Position numbers and translations under genes: made by a program. 64,000 bases of DNA. Source: Actinoplanes utahensis. Its GTDB lineage: Bacteria; Actinomycetota; Actinomycetes; Mycobacteriales; Micromonosporaceae. Position 1 is the first letter of the stretch, and each line of letters starts with the position of its first letter. The stretch lies in NCBI RefSeq assembly GCF_016862455.1, contig NZ_BOMZ01000018.1:62001-126000 (forward strand), given 5' to 3'. Positions 26,762-36,160 of the stretch are shown here, piece after piece. Below the pieces are notes generated by a model, which worked only from the letters and a program-made list of their open reading frames with translations, did no database searches and was not told where the DNA came from.

Positions 26762-27504
26762 CCGGCCGCCTTGCCGATGGTCTCGGTGACCAGGGCGGTG
26801 TCCGGAACGGTGTCGTTCGGCCCGGTCAGCTTCTCGCCGCCGACCACGATGGTCGGGGTGCCGGTGTAGCCTTTCGCGGCGAATTTCTCGGTCGCCTGCG
26901 CTGCCCATGCCTTGTAGGTTCCCCCGTTCACCGCATCGGTGAAAGTTTCGCTGGTCAGGCCGATGCCGGCGGCCAGCTCGAGCATCGCCGCGTCGGTGAG
27001 GCCGTCGGTGTTCTCCGCCGGCCGGTTGGCGTAGAGCGCGTCGTGGAACTCGACGAACTTACCGGCCTCGGCGGCGGCCGCGGACGCGGCGGCGGCGCGG
27101 GTCGAGTACGCGGTGCCGTTGGAGAACCGGTCCAGGATCGCCACCGGGTGGAACCGCAGGGTGATCTTGCCGTCGGTGGCCAGCTGCTTCAGCGTGGGCC
27201 CGGTGGTCTCCTCGAAGCTGCCGCAGGCCGGGCACATGAAGTCCTCGTAGATGTCGACCGTGACCGGGCCGCTGCCGACGGCGAAGGCGGTGCCGTCGTC
27301 GACGGCCGAGGCGGGAGCGGTGGCGGCGGCGGTGGTGTCGTCCTGGCCGCTGAGCTTGGTGTACCCGATCAGGCCGGCGACGAAGAGGACGAGGACCACG
27401 GCGACGGAGGTCCACAGCGTCACGGTGCGGCGCCGCTCGCGGGCCTTCTGCTCGGCGACGATCTGGCGCGCCTTGACGGCCCGATCCTTGCTGCCCTTGC
27501 TCAT
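26758..27504 (-). CDS. Membrane-anchored DsbA-like thioredoxin-fold protein
   Basis: A 248-aa protein with a basic N-terminus (about 1-27), one TM helix (28-48) and an extracellular thioredoxin-fold domain. The active site is EDFMCPACGSFE (Cys91-Pro-Ala-Cys94), with cis-Pro in TGTPTIVV. It acts in oxidative folding or thiol exchange outside the membrane. I start at MSKGSKDRAVKA (27504), where the ATG overlaps the MauE stop. Co-translated with both neighbours. Confidence 0.88.
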   Translation of the reverse strand: MSKGSKDRAVKARQIVAEQKARERRRTVTLWTSVAVVLVLFVAGLIGYTKLSGQDDTTAAATAPASAVDDGTAFAVGSGPVTVDIYEDFMCPACGSFEETTGPTLKQLATDGKITLRFHPVAILDRFSNGTAYSTRAAAASAAAAEAGKFVEFHDALYANRPAENTDGLTDAAMLELAAGIGLTSETFTDAVNGGTYKAWAAQATEKFAAKGYTGTPTIVVGGEKLTGPNDTVPDTALVTETIGKAAG

Positions 27505-27992
27505 CGATCCCCCAATAGGACGCCGTCGACGGAGAACCGGGTGCGCGGCCACCGGACCAGGAACCCGGAGAGTGCCAGGAACGCCAGGTCACGCAGGATG
27601 TCGATGCCGTACGCCGTACCCACGCCTTCGGCCAGTTGGCCGCCGGTGCTGAAGCAGCCGCAGTCGATCCGCAGCCCGCGCGCCCACGCCTGGGCGATGC
27701 CGGCGATGAAGACCGTCATCAGCACCGCCGAGATCGCGGCGGTCAGCCGGGTGGACAGGCCGATCAGCAGTAGGAGCCCGAGCGCGATCTCCAGGAACGG
27801 CTGGACCGCGCCGACCACCTTGGCGGTGTCGTAGGACATCAGGTCGTAGGCGTGGACGGCCCGGGCCGAGGCGGCCAGGTCGCCGACCTTGAGCGAGCCC
27901 GCGACCAGCCAGACGGCGGCGAGGCCGACCCGTGCGGCGGTGCCGATCCACGGCCAGGCCACGGCCATCCGGCTCTGCCGTGCGGTTTCCAT
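27501..27992 (-). CDS. MauE/DoxX-like membrane protein
   Basis: About 163 aa with four membrane helices and a Cys-Gly-Cys (RIDCGCFSTGG) at a membrane edge. This matches MauE (methylamine utilisation) proteins thought to pass electrons to thioredoxin-fold partners. Here the partner is the DsbA-like protein, whose start overlaps this stop. ATG 27992 and GTG 27998 are both possible starts. Confidence 0.85.
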   Translation of the reverse strand: METARQSRMAVAWPWIGTAARVGLAAVWLVAGSLKVGDLAASARAVHAYDLMSYDTAKVVGAVQPFLEIALGLLLLIGLSTRLTAAISAVLMTVFIAGIAQAWARGLRIDCGCFSTGGQLAEGVGTAYGIDILRDLAFLALSGFLVRWPRTRFSVDGVLLGDR

Positions 27993-28078
27993 GGTCACCT
28001 CGGGTAGTCGGAATCCGGGACGTTCCGGTTCCCGGCAATCTTGACCCGAGAAGCTGAGAGAAAGATGGGCCTTTGGTC

Positions 28079-28627
28079 CTAGCTTGCCCGGGCTTGTGCC
28101 ACCGCGGTGATCAGCTCGTCGCGGGCCCGCGCGACCCGGGAGCGGATGGTGCCGACCGGGACGGACTCGACCTCGGCCGCCTCCGCGTACGACAACCCGA
28201 GCACCTGGGTCAGCAGGAACGCGGTCCGCCGCTCCTCGCTCAGCCGGCTGAGCAGGTCGGCGCTGGTGAGCCGGTGCGCCGGGTCGGGGACGGGCATCTC
28301 GGTGGCGGCCTGTGCGGCGAGCCGGGCGTCGAGCCGCCGGCGGCGCACCACCGTGCGCAGGTGGTCGGCGCAGGTGCGGCGGGCGATGCCGAGCAGCCAG
28401 GTGCGGACGCTGGACCGGCCGGCGAACGTGTCCAGGGCACGGAACGCCCGCAGGTAGGTCTCCTGGGTCAGGTCGTCGGCCACACCGGCGTCGACGAGCG
28501 CCGCCGTGAACCGCCAGACCTCGGCCTGGGTGGCGCGCACGAACGCCGCCTGCGCCGCCGGGTCGCCGTCGCGGGCGGCCAGCGCCAGCGCGGTGGTCTC
28601 GTCGGTCTCTGCGTCACCAGCCGTCAC
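28079..28627 (-). CDS. ECF sigma factor (SigC-like)
   Basis: A 182-aa sigma factor with region 2 (DLTQETYLRAFRALDTFAG, RSSVRTWLLGIARRTCADHL) and region 4 (LLTQVLGLSYAEAAEVESVPVGTIRSRVARARDEL). No anti-sigma gene overlaps it. It is divergent from the copper gene and upstream of the MauE/DsbA genes. SigC-type sigma factors in mycobacteria are linked to copper, so control of this module is a reasonable inference. Confidence 0.9.
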   Translation of the reverse strand: MTAGDAETDETTALALAARDGDPAAQAAFVRATQAEVWRFTAALVDAGVADDLTQETYLRAFRALDTFAGRSSVRTWLLGIARRTCADHLRTVVRRRRLDARLAAQAATEMPVPDPAHRLTSADLLSRLSEERRTAFLLTQVLGLSYAEAAEVESVPVGTIRSRVARARDELITAVAQARAS

Positions 28628-28692
28628 GAGGCGTCATGGTACGCGCTCCGGCACCCTCGATGGGTATCTGGAACCATGCAGGGATGCCAGTC

Positions 28693-30348
28693 ATGACCGT
28701 TGACCGTCGCCGGGTACTCGCCGTGCTGGCCGGACTGCTGATCGGATTGTTCGGGCCGTTGCTGATCGGGGCGCCGGCGAGCGCGCACGCCGCGCTGACC
28801 GCCAGCGACCCGAACAACGGTTCCACCATTCCGGACGCGCCGAACAAGGTCACCCTCACGTTCAGTGAGTCGGTGCAGCTCATCCAGGGCAAGATCCGGG
28901 TGCTGGCGCCGGACGGCTCCCGCGCCGACCAGGGCGAGCCGTCGGTCAGCGGCTCGCAGGTGACCATCCCGCTGCGCAACGGCGGCGGCCGGGGAACGTA
29001 CCTGGTCACCTACCGGGTCACCTCGGCCGACAGCCATCCGGTCGCGGGCACCCTCACCTACTCGGTGGGCGCCGCGTCGACCCCGCCCTCGGCGGACTCG
29101 GACGCCGAGGTGGCGGTGGATCCGGTGGTCCGTGCGCTCATTCCCACAGGCAAATTCCTGGGGTACGCCGGACTCGTGCTCCTGGTCGGCCCGGTGCTCG
29201 TCCTCGCCCTGCTGTGGCCGCACCGGCTGGAGCGCCGCGGACCCGGCCGACTGGTCTGGACCGGCATCGGGCTGGTGGTCGGCAGCACCCTGCTGGGACT
29301 GTGGCTACAGGCCCCGTACACCCTCGGCACCGGCCTTTTCGACGTCACCGTCAGTGACATTCGGGATGTGCTAGGCAGCACCTTCGGCGCGGTCATGCTG
29401 GTCCGTCTCGGCGTGGTCACGGCCGCCGCCTTCCTGCTGCGCCCGCTGCTCGTCGGCACCGGCGGCGCCGAGTCCCGCCTGGACCTGGCGCTGCTCGGCG
29501 TGCTCGGCGTGGCGGCCCTGGCCACGTGGCCGTTGACCGGGCACCCGACCGCCTCGCCGGTGGCCGGGGTATCGGTGGTGATCGATGCCCTGCATCTGGC
29601 CGCGATGGCGGTCTGGCTGGGCGGCCTGGTGATGCTCTTCGGGTTCCTGCTGCCACAGGCGAACGCCCGCGAACTCGGGGCCATCCTGCCGATCTGGTCA
29701 CGCTGGGCGATGACCGCGGTCGGCGCGCTGATCTTCGCCGGGGTGGTGCAGGCGCTGATCGAGGTGTCTACCTTGGACGGCCTGATCAACAGCACCTACG
29801 GCCGGATGATCCTGGCCAAGGTCGGCATCGCGGCGGTGGTGATCGGCATCGCCGCCTGGTCGCGCCGACTGGTCGCCTCGCGGGTCGCCGAGGAGAACCC
29901 GTCGCGGCTGCGCCGGGTGGTGGTGGCCGAGCTGGCGCTCACCGCCGTGGTGCTCGGGGTGACGTCGTTCCTGGTGCAGGAGCCGCCGCCGCGGACCGCG
30001 CAGGCCGCCGAGACCGGCCCGGTCAGCACGAACGTGACCCAGACCCTGACCTCGGACAAGATGTCCCTGAAGGTGGACGTCTTCCCGGCCAAGGTCGGCA
30101 ACAATTCGATCCATCTGTACGCCTACACGCCGGACAACAGACCCCAGACGGTCGTCGAGTGGAAGGCCGCCGCGGCGCTGCCGGCCAAGGGCATCGAACC
30201 GATCGAGATCCCGCTGCTGAGGATCAGCGACTACCACGCGATCGGGGACATCGGGTTGCCGATGGCGGGGGAGTGGACGCTCAAGTTCACCGCCCGTACC
30301 AGCGAAATCGATCAGAGCACCCTGACCATGACCGCCAAGATCTCCTGA
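28693..30348 (+). CDS. CopC-CopD fusion (YcnJ-like copper protein)
   Basis: A 551-aa protein. After the signal peptide the mature CopC domain begins ASAHAALTASDP, with its N-terminal His as a Cu(II) ligand; a second His lies in TSADSHPVAG. About eight helices form the CopD membrane domain (about 155-430), then an extracellular beta domain at about 440-551. It handles copper uptake or delivery across the membrane. I chose the ATG at 28693 because AGGGA lies 8 nt upstream; ATG 28684 is the alternative. Divergent from the sigma factor. Confidence 0.9.
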   Translation: MTVDRRRVLAVLAGLLIGLFGPLLIGAPASAHAALTASDPNNGSTIPDAPNKVTLTFSESVQLIQGKIRVLAPDGSRADQGEPSVSGSQVTIPLRNGGGRGTYLVTYRVTSADSHPVAGTLTYSVGAASTPPSADSDAEVAVDPVVRALIPTGKFLGYAGLVLLVGPVLVLALLWPHRLERRGPGRLVWTGIGLVVGSTLLGLWLQAPYTLGTGLFDVTVSDIRDVLGSTFGAVMLVRLGVVTAAAFLLRPLLVGTGGAESRLDLALLGVLGVAALATWPLTGHPTASPVAGVSVVIDALHLAAMAVWLGGLVMLFGFLLPQANARELGAILPIWSRWAMTAVGALIFAGVVQALIEVSTLDGLINSTYGRMILAKVGIAAVVIGIAAWSRRLVASRVAEENPSRLRRVVVAELALTAVVLGVTSFLVQEPPPRTAQAAETGPVSTNVTQTLTSDKMSLKVDVFPAKVGNNSIHLYAYTPDNRPQTVVEWKAAAALPAKGIEPIEIPLLRISDYHAIGDIGLPMAGEWTLKFTARTSEIDQSTLTMTAKIS

Positions 30349-30364
30349 CGCGCCGCTTTCCCGG

Positions 30365-30399
30365 AAAGAGGCCCGGCCCGCAAGGGGCCGGGCCTCTTT
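30365..30399 (+). terminator. Terminator after copCD
   Basis: A 15-bp stem AAAGAGGCCCGGCCC/GGGCCGGGCCTCTTT followed by CATAT. Confidence 0.9.
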
Positions 30400-30495
30400 C
30401 ATATCTATCGGGCATACGCATGCCGGTTTGACCACTTTGGGGTTATTTGCATCTGTATGGTCTCCGCAGTACGGCCCGGGAAGGGGGAGAGACAA

Positions 30496-33400
30496 ATGCG
30501 GGTGTTCCGCACGATCCTCGGCATGGTGTCACTGACCACCGGACTGCCCGCGCTGCTGGCCGGCGGCGGCCTGTGGGCAGTCATGCAGCACCGCGACCCG
30601 GGAGGCGCCTACAGCGCCGAACTCCAACGGCTCACCGTCCCCGGGTACGCCCTCGTCGTCCCCGACGTCGACCGGCTGCTGCGCGACCGCGCCCCGTTCA
30701 CCCGCATCGGCGAGAGCGAACTCGGGCTGTCCGCCGTCACCGTCGACGGCCAGGCGTTCCTCGGCCTCGCCCCGTCCGACGAGGTCGCCCGCTACCTGGC
30801 CGGAGTGCCGTACAGCCAGGTCGACGGCATCGACATCGGCACCGGCGCCCTACCCGTGAGCACGCAGCAGATCCCCGGCCGGCGCGGCCCCGCCGCCCCA
30901 CCCGGAACCCTGAACTTCTGGACCGCCGACGGCACCGGCCAGCTCGCCTTCAACCCGGACGACCTGGACGACCGCCCGTACAGCCTGGTCGTGATGAACC
31001 CCGCCGCCCGCCCGGTGGTCCGGCTCGCCGCGATCGCCGAGGTCCGGCCCGGCTGGCTCGGCTCCGGCGTCTGGGGCTTCCTCACCCTCGGCACCCTGCT
31101 GGTGATGGGCGGCGTGATCGTCCTGGTCTGGCCGGGCCGCCGCCGCGAGGTCGTATACGTCGTCGAACCCAACCAGGTCCCCGAACTCATGCGCGCCATC
31201 GGCGCCCCACTGCCCCTGCCGGGCGGCGTCGCCTACTTCGCCGGACCCCGCGGCGGAGCCCACCGGCCGCGCACCCTCGCCGACTCCCGCCCGACCCGGC
31301 CACCGGCCCTGCCCCAGTTCGCCTGGCCACCGAAAGCGTCGGCCGCGCTGCCCGCCTCCACCACCGCACCGGCCCCCGGCGCCGCCGGATCCCTCGCCGC
31401 CGCCACCCTCACCGGCATCCCGACAAGCCCAGCCCCCGCCTCCTCCGGTGCCCCTTCGACCGGCTCGGCCCCCGCCTCCTCCGGTGCCCCTTCGGCCGGC
31501 TCGGCCCCCGCCGCCGCGACCGGTTCCCCGCGGACCGGCTCGGCCACCGCACTGATCTCCGGCTCCCCTGTAGGGGCGGCGTCAAACCCGGGTGTCACTA
31601 CCTCGGTCGGCGCGCACGCGAGCGTGACTTCTCTCGCCGGCACGCACTCGGGTGTCACTTCTCCGGTCGGCGCGCGCGCGGGCGCTACTTCTCCCGCTGG
31701 CGCTGCTTCTCCCGCTGGCGCGCATGCGGGTGCCGGTTCGCATGTCGCCGTCGCTTCTCAGGGCGGCGCGCACGCGGGTATGACCGCTCAGAACAGCGCG
31801 CCTGCCGGTCTCGCTTTCCATGCCGCTGGAGACGGGGGTGTCGCTTCCCATGCCGGGGTACCGGCCGTCGGCGCGCCCGCCGGAGCCGCGACCCCGGCCC
31901 CGGGCCAGCCGCTGAGCCTGATCGGCGACATGCCCGCCACATCCGGCCTCCATCCCGGACCGGTGCCCGCCCGCCGCGGTGATCATCGCCGCCCCACCGC
32001 GGGAGACCTGGGAGAGTTCCGCGCCACCGCGGTCGGCGCCTGGGTAGCCGCCACCGCCCCGGAACGCGCCCGCCAAACCGAAGCCCGAGCCGCCGCCCGC
32101 CTCGCCGAGGCCGCCCGCCGCAACGCCGGCAAGTTCACCCCCACCCAGGCCGGCAGCCGCAACATGCCCCCGCTCGGCATTCCGATCGCGGCCCCGCGCC
32201 GCAGCGACCGCCCCACCCCCGCAGACGCGACTTCCGCGTCCGCCATCACCGCTGAGCAGACGCCGCACCTCGCACCCACCGAGCCGCTCCAGCCGGACAC
32301 CGCCACCGACACTGCGCCGGACACCGCCACCGACACTGCGCCGGATGCCGCAACCGTCGCCGCAGCCGTGGGGCCGGACATCGCCACGGCCGCGCCGGAC
32401 AGCGCAGCTACCGCGCTGAACGCCACGACCACCGCGCCGGATGCCGCAATCGCTGCCTCGGATAGCGCCATGGCTGCGCCGGACGCCGCAGCCGGCACCG
32501 CGTCGGTCGCGGCCGTTCCGGATGCGGAGAAGCAGTTCCCGTCGGTCGCGGCTGCCCCGAAAGGGACGGGAGAGCGGCTCGAACCGGCCAATACTCCCGA
32601 TGCCGTACGCGCGGACGCCCCGTCTGAATCGAAGGCCCCGACGGCACGGGTGGCCTTGCACACCGGTCCAGCCGTCACCGACTGGATGGCCACCTCGACG
32701 ACCCGCCTAGGCCCGCCTCCCGCTTCCCGGCCGTCGCCAAGGCAGACCCCCTCTGTCGAGCAGGAATCGATGAAGGCCGCCGAAGCAGCTCCGGCCGCCC
32801 CGCCGGCGTGGCCGCCGGTCGGCGAGCCGACCAAGAAGTCCGCCCCGATGCGGGACGAACGCTCGTCGGTGGAGAAGTCGGAAGGGCAGCAGAAGTCGGG
32901 CGAGGTTCAGAAGTCCGGTGGGGTGCAGGAGCCGGGCGTGGCACCGAAGGCAGCACACCGGGCTCCGGTCACCGAGCGCCTGGCCAACCGCGAGGTGCTG
33001 AAGTCAGACCGGGCGGAGAAGCCGGGCGAGGCACAGGAGCCGGGCGAGGACCTGGAGTCGGGTGTGGTGCAGAGGCCAGGCCAGGCGCGGGAGTCGGGCG
33101 AGGGTCTGACGTCGGGCGAGGTTCACAGGACAGGCCAGGGGCGGGAGTCGGGCGAGGCGGAAGAGTCAGGGACGGCAGAGGTGACGGAGACGCAGGGCGA
33201 TCGTCGGCCCATCGTTCCGGTTCCGGCCATCCCCGGCACGCCCGGTGTCGCCACCTCTATCCCTGAGTCGACCGCCGTTGTCCGCATGGATGAGGCGGAT
33301 GGAGCCCGTTCGTCCATCCACGCCGTAGAGGCCGCGATCCCGGTGCTGGACCTGTCCGCCAAGGGCGAGTCCACCCAGAATCAGCCCCCCCAGAATCAGC

Positions 33401-34491
33401 CCACCCCGAACCGTTCCACCCCGGATCAGCCCGCACAGCGCGAGTCCATCCGGGATCAATCCAGTCAGATTCCGGCTGGCCCCGACTCGGCTGGCCCAGA
33501 CCCGGCCGACCGGAACGCCGGCGCGACCGAATCGGCGGCTGCCGTGGTGGGAGAAGAGAAAGCCCGTCCTGACCGGGTTCGTGCTGGCCAGGAGCCTCGC
33601 GCGTCTGTGCACATCGTCGAGACGGATGGTCCGGCGGCTCTCGGAACGGGGCCGGCTCCGGTTCCCACACAGGGGCTGGTTTCCGGTAGGACCGCGGAAA
33701 GCGCGCCCAAGGGACGGGCCACAGCCGGTTCCGAGAACCATGTCGCCGGAGAAACCGAAGGGAGCGCCGCCGAACCGGCTCGCACTGCCGAGGGTCAGAC
33801 CGCGGCTCGTGCCAAGGAGAACGGTGGTTCGGGACGGGTGAAGAAGGGCACCGCAGCGAAGAACGGCGAGGAGCGCCTGATGGCCCGTGCCGCGGGACGC
33901 ACCACCGGCAAAGGCGCACCCGCCCGCCCGGCCCCGGCGGCCCGGCGCGCTCCGGCCGCCTGGATCAAGGCTGCCGAGTCCGTGGCGGCTCGTGTCGGTG
34001 CCGGTCGAGCGGGCGCTGAAGCCGTACTCCCCAAGGGTCGGGCCGACACCGACCCGGCACCTGCCGCAAGTGCGACTGCGGCCGGGCACACGACACCTGC
34101 CGTAGGCACGACCACCGCTGGGGGTGAGGCGCCTGCCGCGAGTGCGACTGCGGCCGGGCCCACGGCACCTGCCGTGAGTGTGGCCTCGGGCGTGGAGGTC
34201 GCTTCCTCCGCGGATGTGGCTTCGAGCGAGAGCGGCGCTGCTGCTGCGGAGGGTGCTCCGGGCGTAGACGCTGCTCCGGGCGTGGAGCGGGAGGCCGGTG
34301 GAAGCCGGACCCTCAGCTACCGCGAGGAAGCCGCTGAGCTGCTGGCCAGGAACGGTGGCGGACCCCGCCGTCGGCGGACCGTCGCGGGGCAGGCCAAGGG
34401 CAAGACCGCGCCTGGCCCGAAGCCCGAGCCGGCTCCGAAGGGGGCCGAGCAGAGGACTGCCGGTCCGCGGAAGCAGCCGAAGACCGACTGA
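30496..34491 (+). CDS. Giant two-TM protein with ~1100-residue low-complexity tail
   Basis: 1331 aa, unrecognised. TM helix 1 (about 7-30), an extracellular domain (about 31-188) and TM helix 2 (about 189-212) are followed by a long Ala/Thr/Pro/Gly/Glu/Ser tail. The tail has zones: G-A-H-A-G-x-T/S repeats (about 370-460), D-T-A-T-D-T-A-P repeats (about 600), ESGE/EPGE heptad-like repeats (about 800-910), an Asn/Gln/Pro run (about 955), and a basic C-terminus. The start at 30496 follows GGGAGAG. A terminator follows. The frame keeps GC-rich third positions throughout, so it is coding. Function unknown; the layout resembles a scaffold or wall-spanning protein. Confidence 0.75.
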   Translation: MRVFRTILGMVSLTTGLPALLAGGGLWAVMQHRDPGGAYSAELQRLTVPGYALVVPDVDRLLRDRAPFTRIGESELGLSAVTVDGQAFLGLAPSDEVARYLAGVPYSQVDGIDIGTGALPVSTQQIPGRRGPAAPPGTLNFWTADGTGQLAFNPDDLDDRPYSLVVMNPAARPVVRLAAIAEVRPGWLGSGVWGFLTLGTLLVMGGVIVLVWPGRRREVVYVVEPNQVPELMRAIGAPLPLPGGVAYFAGPRGGAHRPRTLADSRPTRPPALPQFAWPPKASAALPASTTAPAPGAAGSLAAATLTGIPTSPAPASSGAPSTGSAPASSGAPSAGSAPAAATGSPRTGSATALISGSPVGAASNPGVTTSVGAHASVTSLAGTHSGVTSPVGARAGATSPAGAASPAGAHAGAGSHVAVASQGGAHAGMTAQNSAPAGLAFHAAGDGGVASHAGVPAVGAPAGAATPAPGQPLSLIGDMPATSGLHPGPVPARRGDHRRPTAGDLGEFRATAVGAWVAATAPERARQTEARAAARLAEAARRNAGKFTPTQAGSRNMPPLGIPIAAPRRSDRPTPADATSASAITAEQTPHLAPTEPLQPDTATDTAPDTATDTAPDAATVAAAVGPDIATAAPDSAATALNATTTAPDAAIAASDSAMAAPDAAAGTASVAAVPDAEKQFPSVAAAPKGTGERLEPANTPDAVRADAPSESKAPTARVALHTGPAVTDWMATSTTRLGPPPASRPSPRQTPSVEQESMKAAEAAPAAPPAWPPVGEPTKKSAPMRDERSSVEKSEGQQKSGEVQKSGGVQEPGVAPKAAHRAPVTERLANREVLKSDRAEKPGEAQEPGEDLESGVVQRPGQARESGEGLTSGEVHRTGQGRESGEAEESGTAEVTETQGDRRPIVPVPAIPGTPGVATSIPESTAVVRMDEADGARSSIHAVEAAIPVLDLSAKGESTQNQPPQNQPTPNRSTPDQPAQRESIRDQSSQIPAGPDSAGPDPADRNAGATESAAAVVGEEKARPDRVRAGQEPRASVHIVETDGPAALGTGPAPVPTQGLVSGRTAESAPKGRATAGSENHVAGETEGSAAEPARTAEGQTAARAKENGGSGRVKKGTAAKNGEERLMARAAGRTTGKGAPARPAPAARRAPAAWIKAAESVAARVGAGRAGAEAVLPKGRADTDPAPAASATAAGHTTPAVGTTTAGGEAPAASATAAGPTAPAVSVASGVEVASSADVASSESGAAAAEGAPGVDAAPGVEREAGGSRTLSYREEAAELLARNGGGPRRRRTVAGQAKGKTAPGPKPEPAPKGAEQRTAGPRKQPKTD

Positions 34492-34504
34492 GTACGGAAC
34501 CAAG

Positions 34505-34535
34505 AAGTGGGCCGCCCCACCGGGGCGGCCCACTT
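34505..34535 (+). terminator. Terminator after the giant gene
   Basis: A 14-bp stem AAGTGGGCCGCCCC/GGGGCGGCCCACTT followed by TG. Confidence 0.9.
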
Positions 34536-34546
34536 TGCTCTGCGGC

Positions 34547-34693
34547 CGGACGGAAGGCAAAAGCGGCTGCTCGGACGGAACGGAGAAGCGGCCGTCCGGA
34601 TCGAGCGGAGGAGTGGTCGTCCGGATGGAGTGAGCTGCGGCCGTTCGGACGGAGAGGAGAAGCGGCCGTCGGGGTGGAGCGAGCTGCCGCCCA
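34547..34693 (+). repeat. 25-bp minisatellite, six degenerate copies
   Basis: Units of 24-25 bp with the pattern CGGAYGGAGYGRAGAAGCGGCCGTC run head to tail between the terminator and the next gene. Confidence 0.8.
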
Positions 34694-34780
34694 GTGGCAT
34701 GGGGAAGCGGAGTGCTCGGAGGAGCGGACCGCTTTGCTTTGCGGTCAGAAAGCGACCGGAATCGGCAATAGCGTCGAGGC

Positions 34781-35965
34781 ATGACGGTGCTTTCCACGCG
34801 TGTGCTGAACCGGACCTATCTGCGGCGGCAGTTTCTCGCCGGGCGAACGTCCCGCAAGGCCGGGGACGTCGTCGAACACCTGGTGGCGTTGCAGGGTCAG
34901 GAGTCCGACTCGCCCTACCTGCAGTTGTGGGCCCGATCCGCCGACTTCCGCCGGGATGATCTGACCGCGTTGCTGCACGACCGGAGCGTGGTGCGCAGCG
35001 GACTGCTCCGCGGGACCCAGCATCTCTGCACCGGCGCGGACTATCGCTGGTTGCGACCGACCCTGCAGCCGGCTCTGGAGAAGATGGCAGGCCGGGCCGG
35101 CCGACTGACCGGCTGCGATCCGGTCGTTTTCACCGAGGCCGGCCACGAGATCATCCGCGCGGCGACGCGGGGAAGTGCGGGAGACGCGGCGACGCGGGGA
35201 AGTGCGGGAGACGCGGCGACGCGGGGAAGTGCGGGAGACGCGGCGATCCGGGAAAGTGCCGGAGCGGCGGGGAGCCGGGCAGTGCTGACCCGGGCGGAGA
35301 TCGCGCGGCGCTTGGCGGCACGGTTTCCGGAGGCGGAGTTCGGGGACCTTGCTCTGGTCGTACACCTCAGGTTCGCTCTGTTGCACCCGCCGCCCGCCGG
35401 AACGTGGGGGCATCGCGGAAGGGTCGGCTGTGTCCTCGCCGAGGACTGGCTCGGTGGGACGCTGGCCGCCGCCGATCGGGAGGCGCTGGTGCTGCGCTAT
35501 CTGGCGGCGTTCGGCCCGGCGTCGGTGAAGGATGTTCAGACCTGGTCGGGTCTGACCCGGCTGGCGGGGCTGCTGTCCGATCTTCGCCCCCGGTTGCGGG
35601 TGTTCCGGGACGAGAAGGGCGTCGAGTTGTACGACCTTCCGGACGCCCCGATCGAGGATGCGGACGCCCCGGCTCCGGTCGTGTTCCTGCCGGAGTTCGA
35701 CAACGCGGTGCTGGGTCACGCGGACCGGGATCGGATCATCCACCCGGGCGACCGGTCGCTGGTGACGCCGGGTTGGTCGATCGTGCGGCCGACCGTGCTG
35801 GTGGACGGTTTCGTGGCGGCGACGTGGTCGCGGGCGGGGGAGACGCTGAGTGTCACCGCGTTCCGGCCGTTGGCGCCGGGGGTCCGGGCGGCGATCGAGG
35901 AGGAGGGCGCCCGGTTGATGGCGTTCGTGAGCCCGGGTGGCCGTCATGAGGTCCGGTGGGAATGA
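34781..35965 (+). CDS. AlkZ/YcaQ-like DNA glycosylase (HTH_42 winged-helix family)
   Basis: A 394-aa protein of the family that excises alkylated bases or unhooks interstrand crosslinks. The start LNRTYLRRQFLAGR, the Q-x-Q motif LVALQGQESDSPYLQLWAR (about 38-54; the two glutamines are catalytic in AlkZ) and the C-terminal FLPEFDNAVLGHADR block define it. Residues about 127-162 are a three-and-a-half-copy AATRGSAGD repeat, an insertion between domains that is not part of the fold. The upstream gap holds a minisatellite. Confidence 0.8.
   Translation: MTVLSTRVLNRTYLRRQFLAGRTSRKAGDVVEHLVALQGQESDSPYLQLWARSADFRRDDLTALLHDRSVVRSGLLRGTQHLCTGADYRWLRPTLQPALEKMAGRAGRLTGCDPVVFTEAGHEIIRAATRGSAGDAATRGSAGDAATRGSAGDAAIRESAGAAGSRAVLTRAEIARRLAARFPEAEFGDLALVVHLRFALLHPPPAGTWGHRGRVGCVLAEDWLGGTLAAADREALVLRYLAAFGPASVKDVQTWSGLTRLAGLLSDLRPRLRVFRDEKGVELYDLPDAPIEDADAPAPVVFLPEFDNAVLGHADRDRIIHPGDRSLVTPGWSIVRPTVLVDGFVAATWSRAGETLSVTAFRPLAPGVRAAIEEEGARLMAFVSPGGRHEVRWE
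35159..35268 (+). repeat. In-frame 27-bp repeat inside the glycosylase gene
   Basis: Three perfect 27-bp units and one degenerate unit encode AATRGSAGD x3 then AAIRESAGA. Confidence 0.9.
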
Positions 35966-36001
35966 AAGGGCCCTCCGTGCTGCCGACACGGAGGGCCCTT
36001 T
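35965..36001 (+). terminator. Terminator after the glycosylase
   Basis: A 15-bp stem AAAGGGCCCTCCGTG/CACGGAGGGCCCTTT. Confidence 0.9.
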
Positions 36002-36160
36002 ACCGGGGGGAACGGAGTAACCGAAGGGGGGCTTCGTCCGTTAAGTACACTTTACCCCGCAACCGGCGAAGTGGGAAGTCCGGGCTACAAACCGGACAAA
36101 CGGCCCGTACAAGAGGAGCGGCCCCGAACGGCGGCTCGACGCCCGGCGTAGGCTGTCGGC

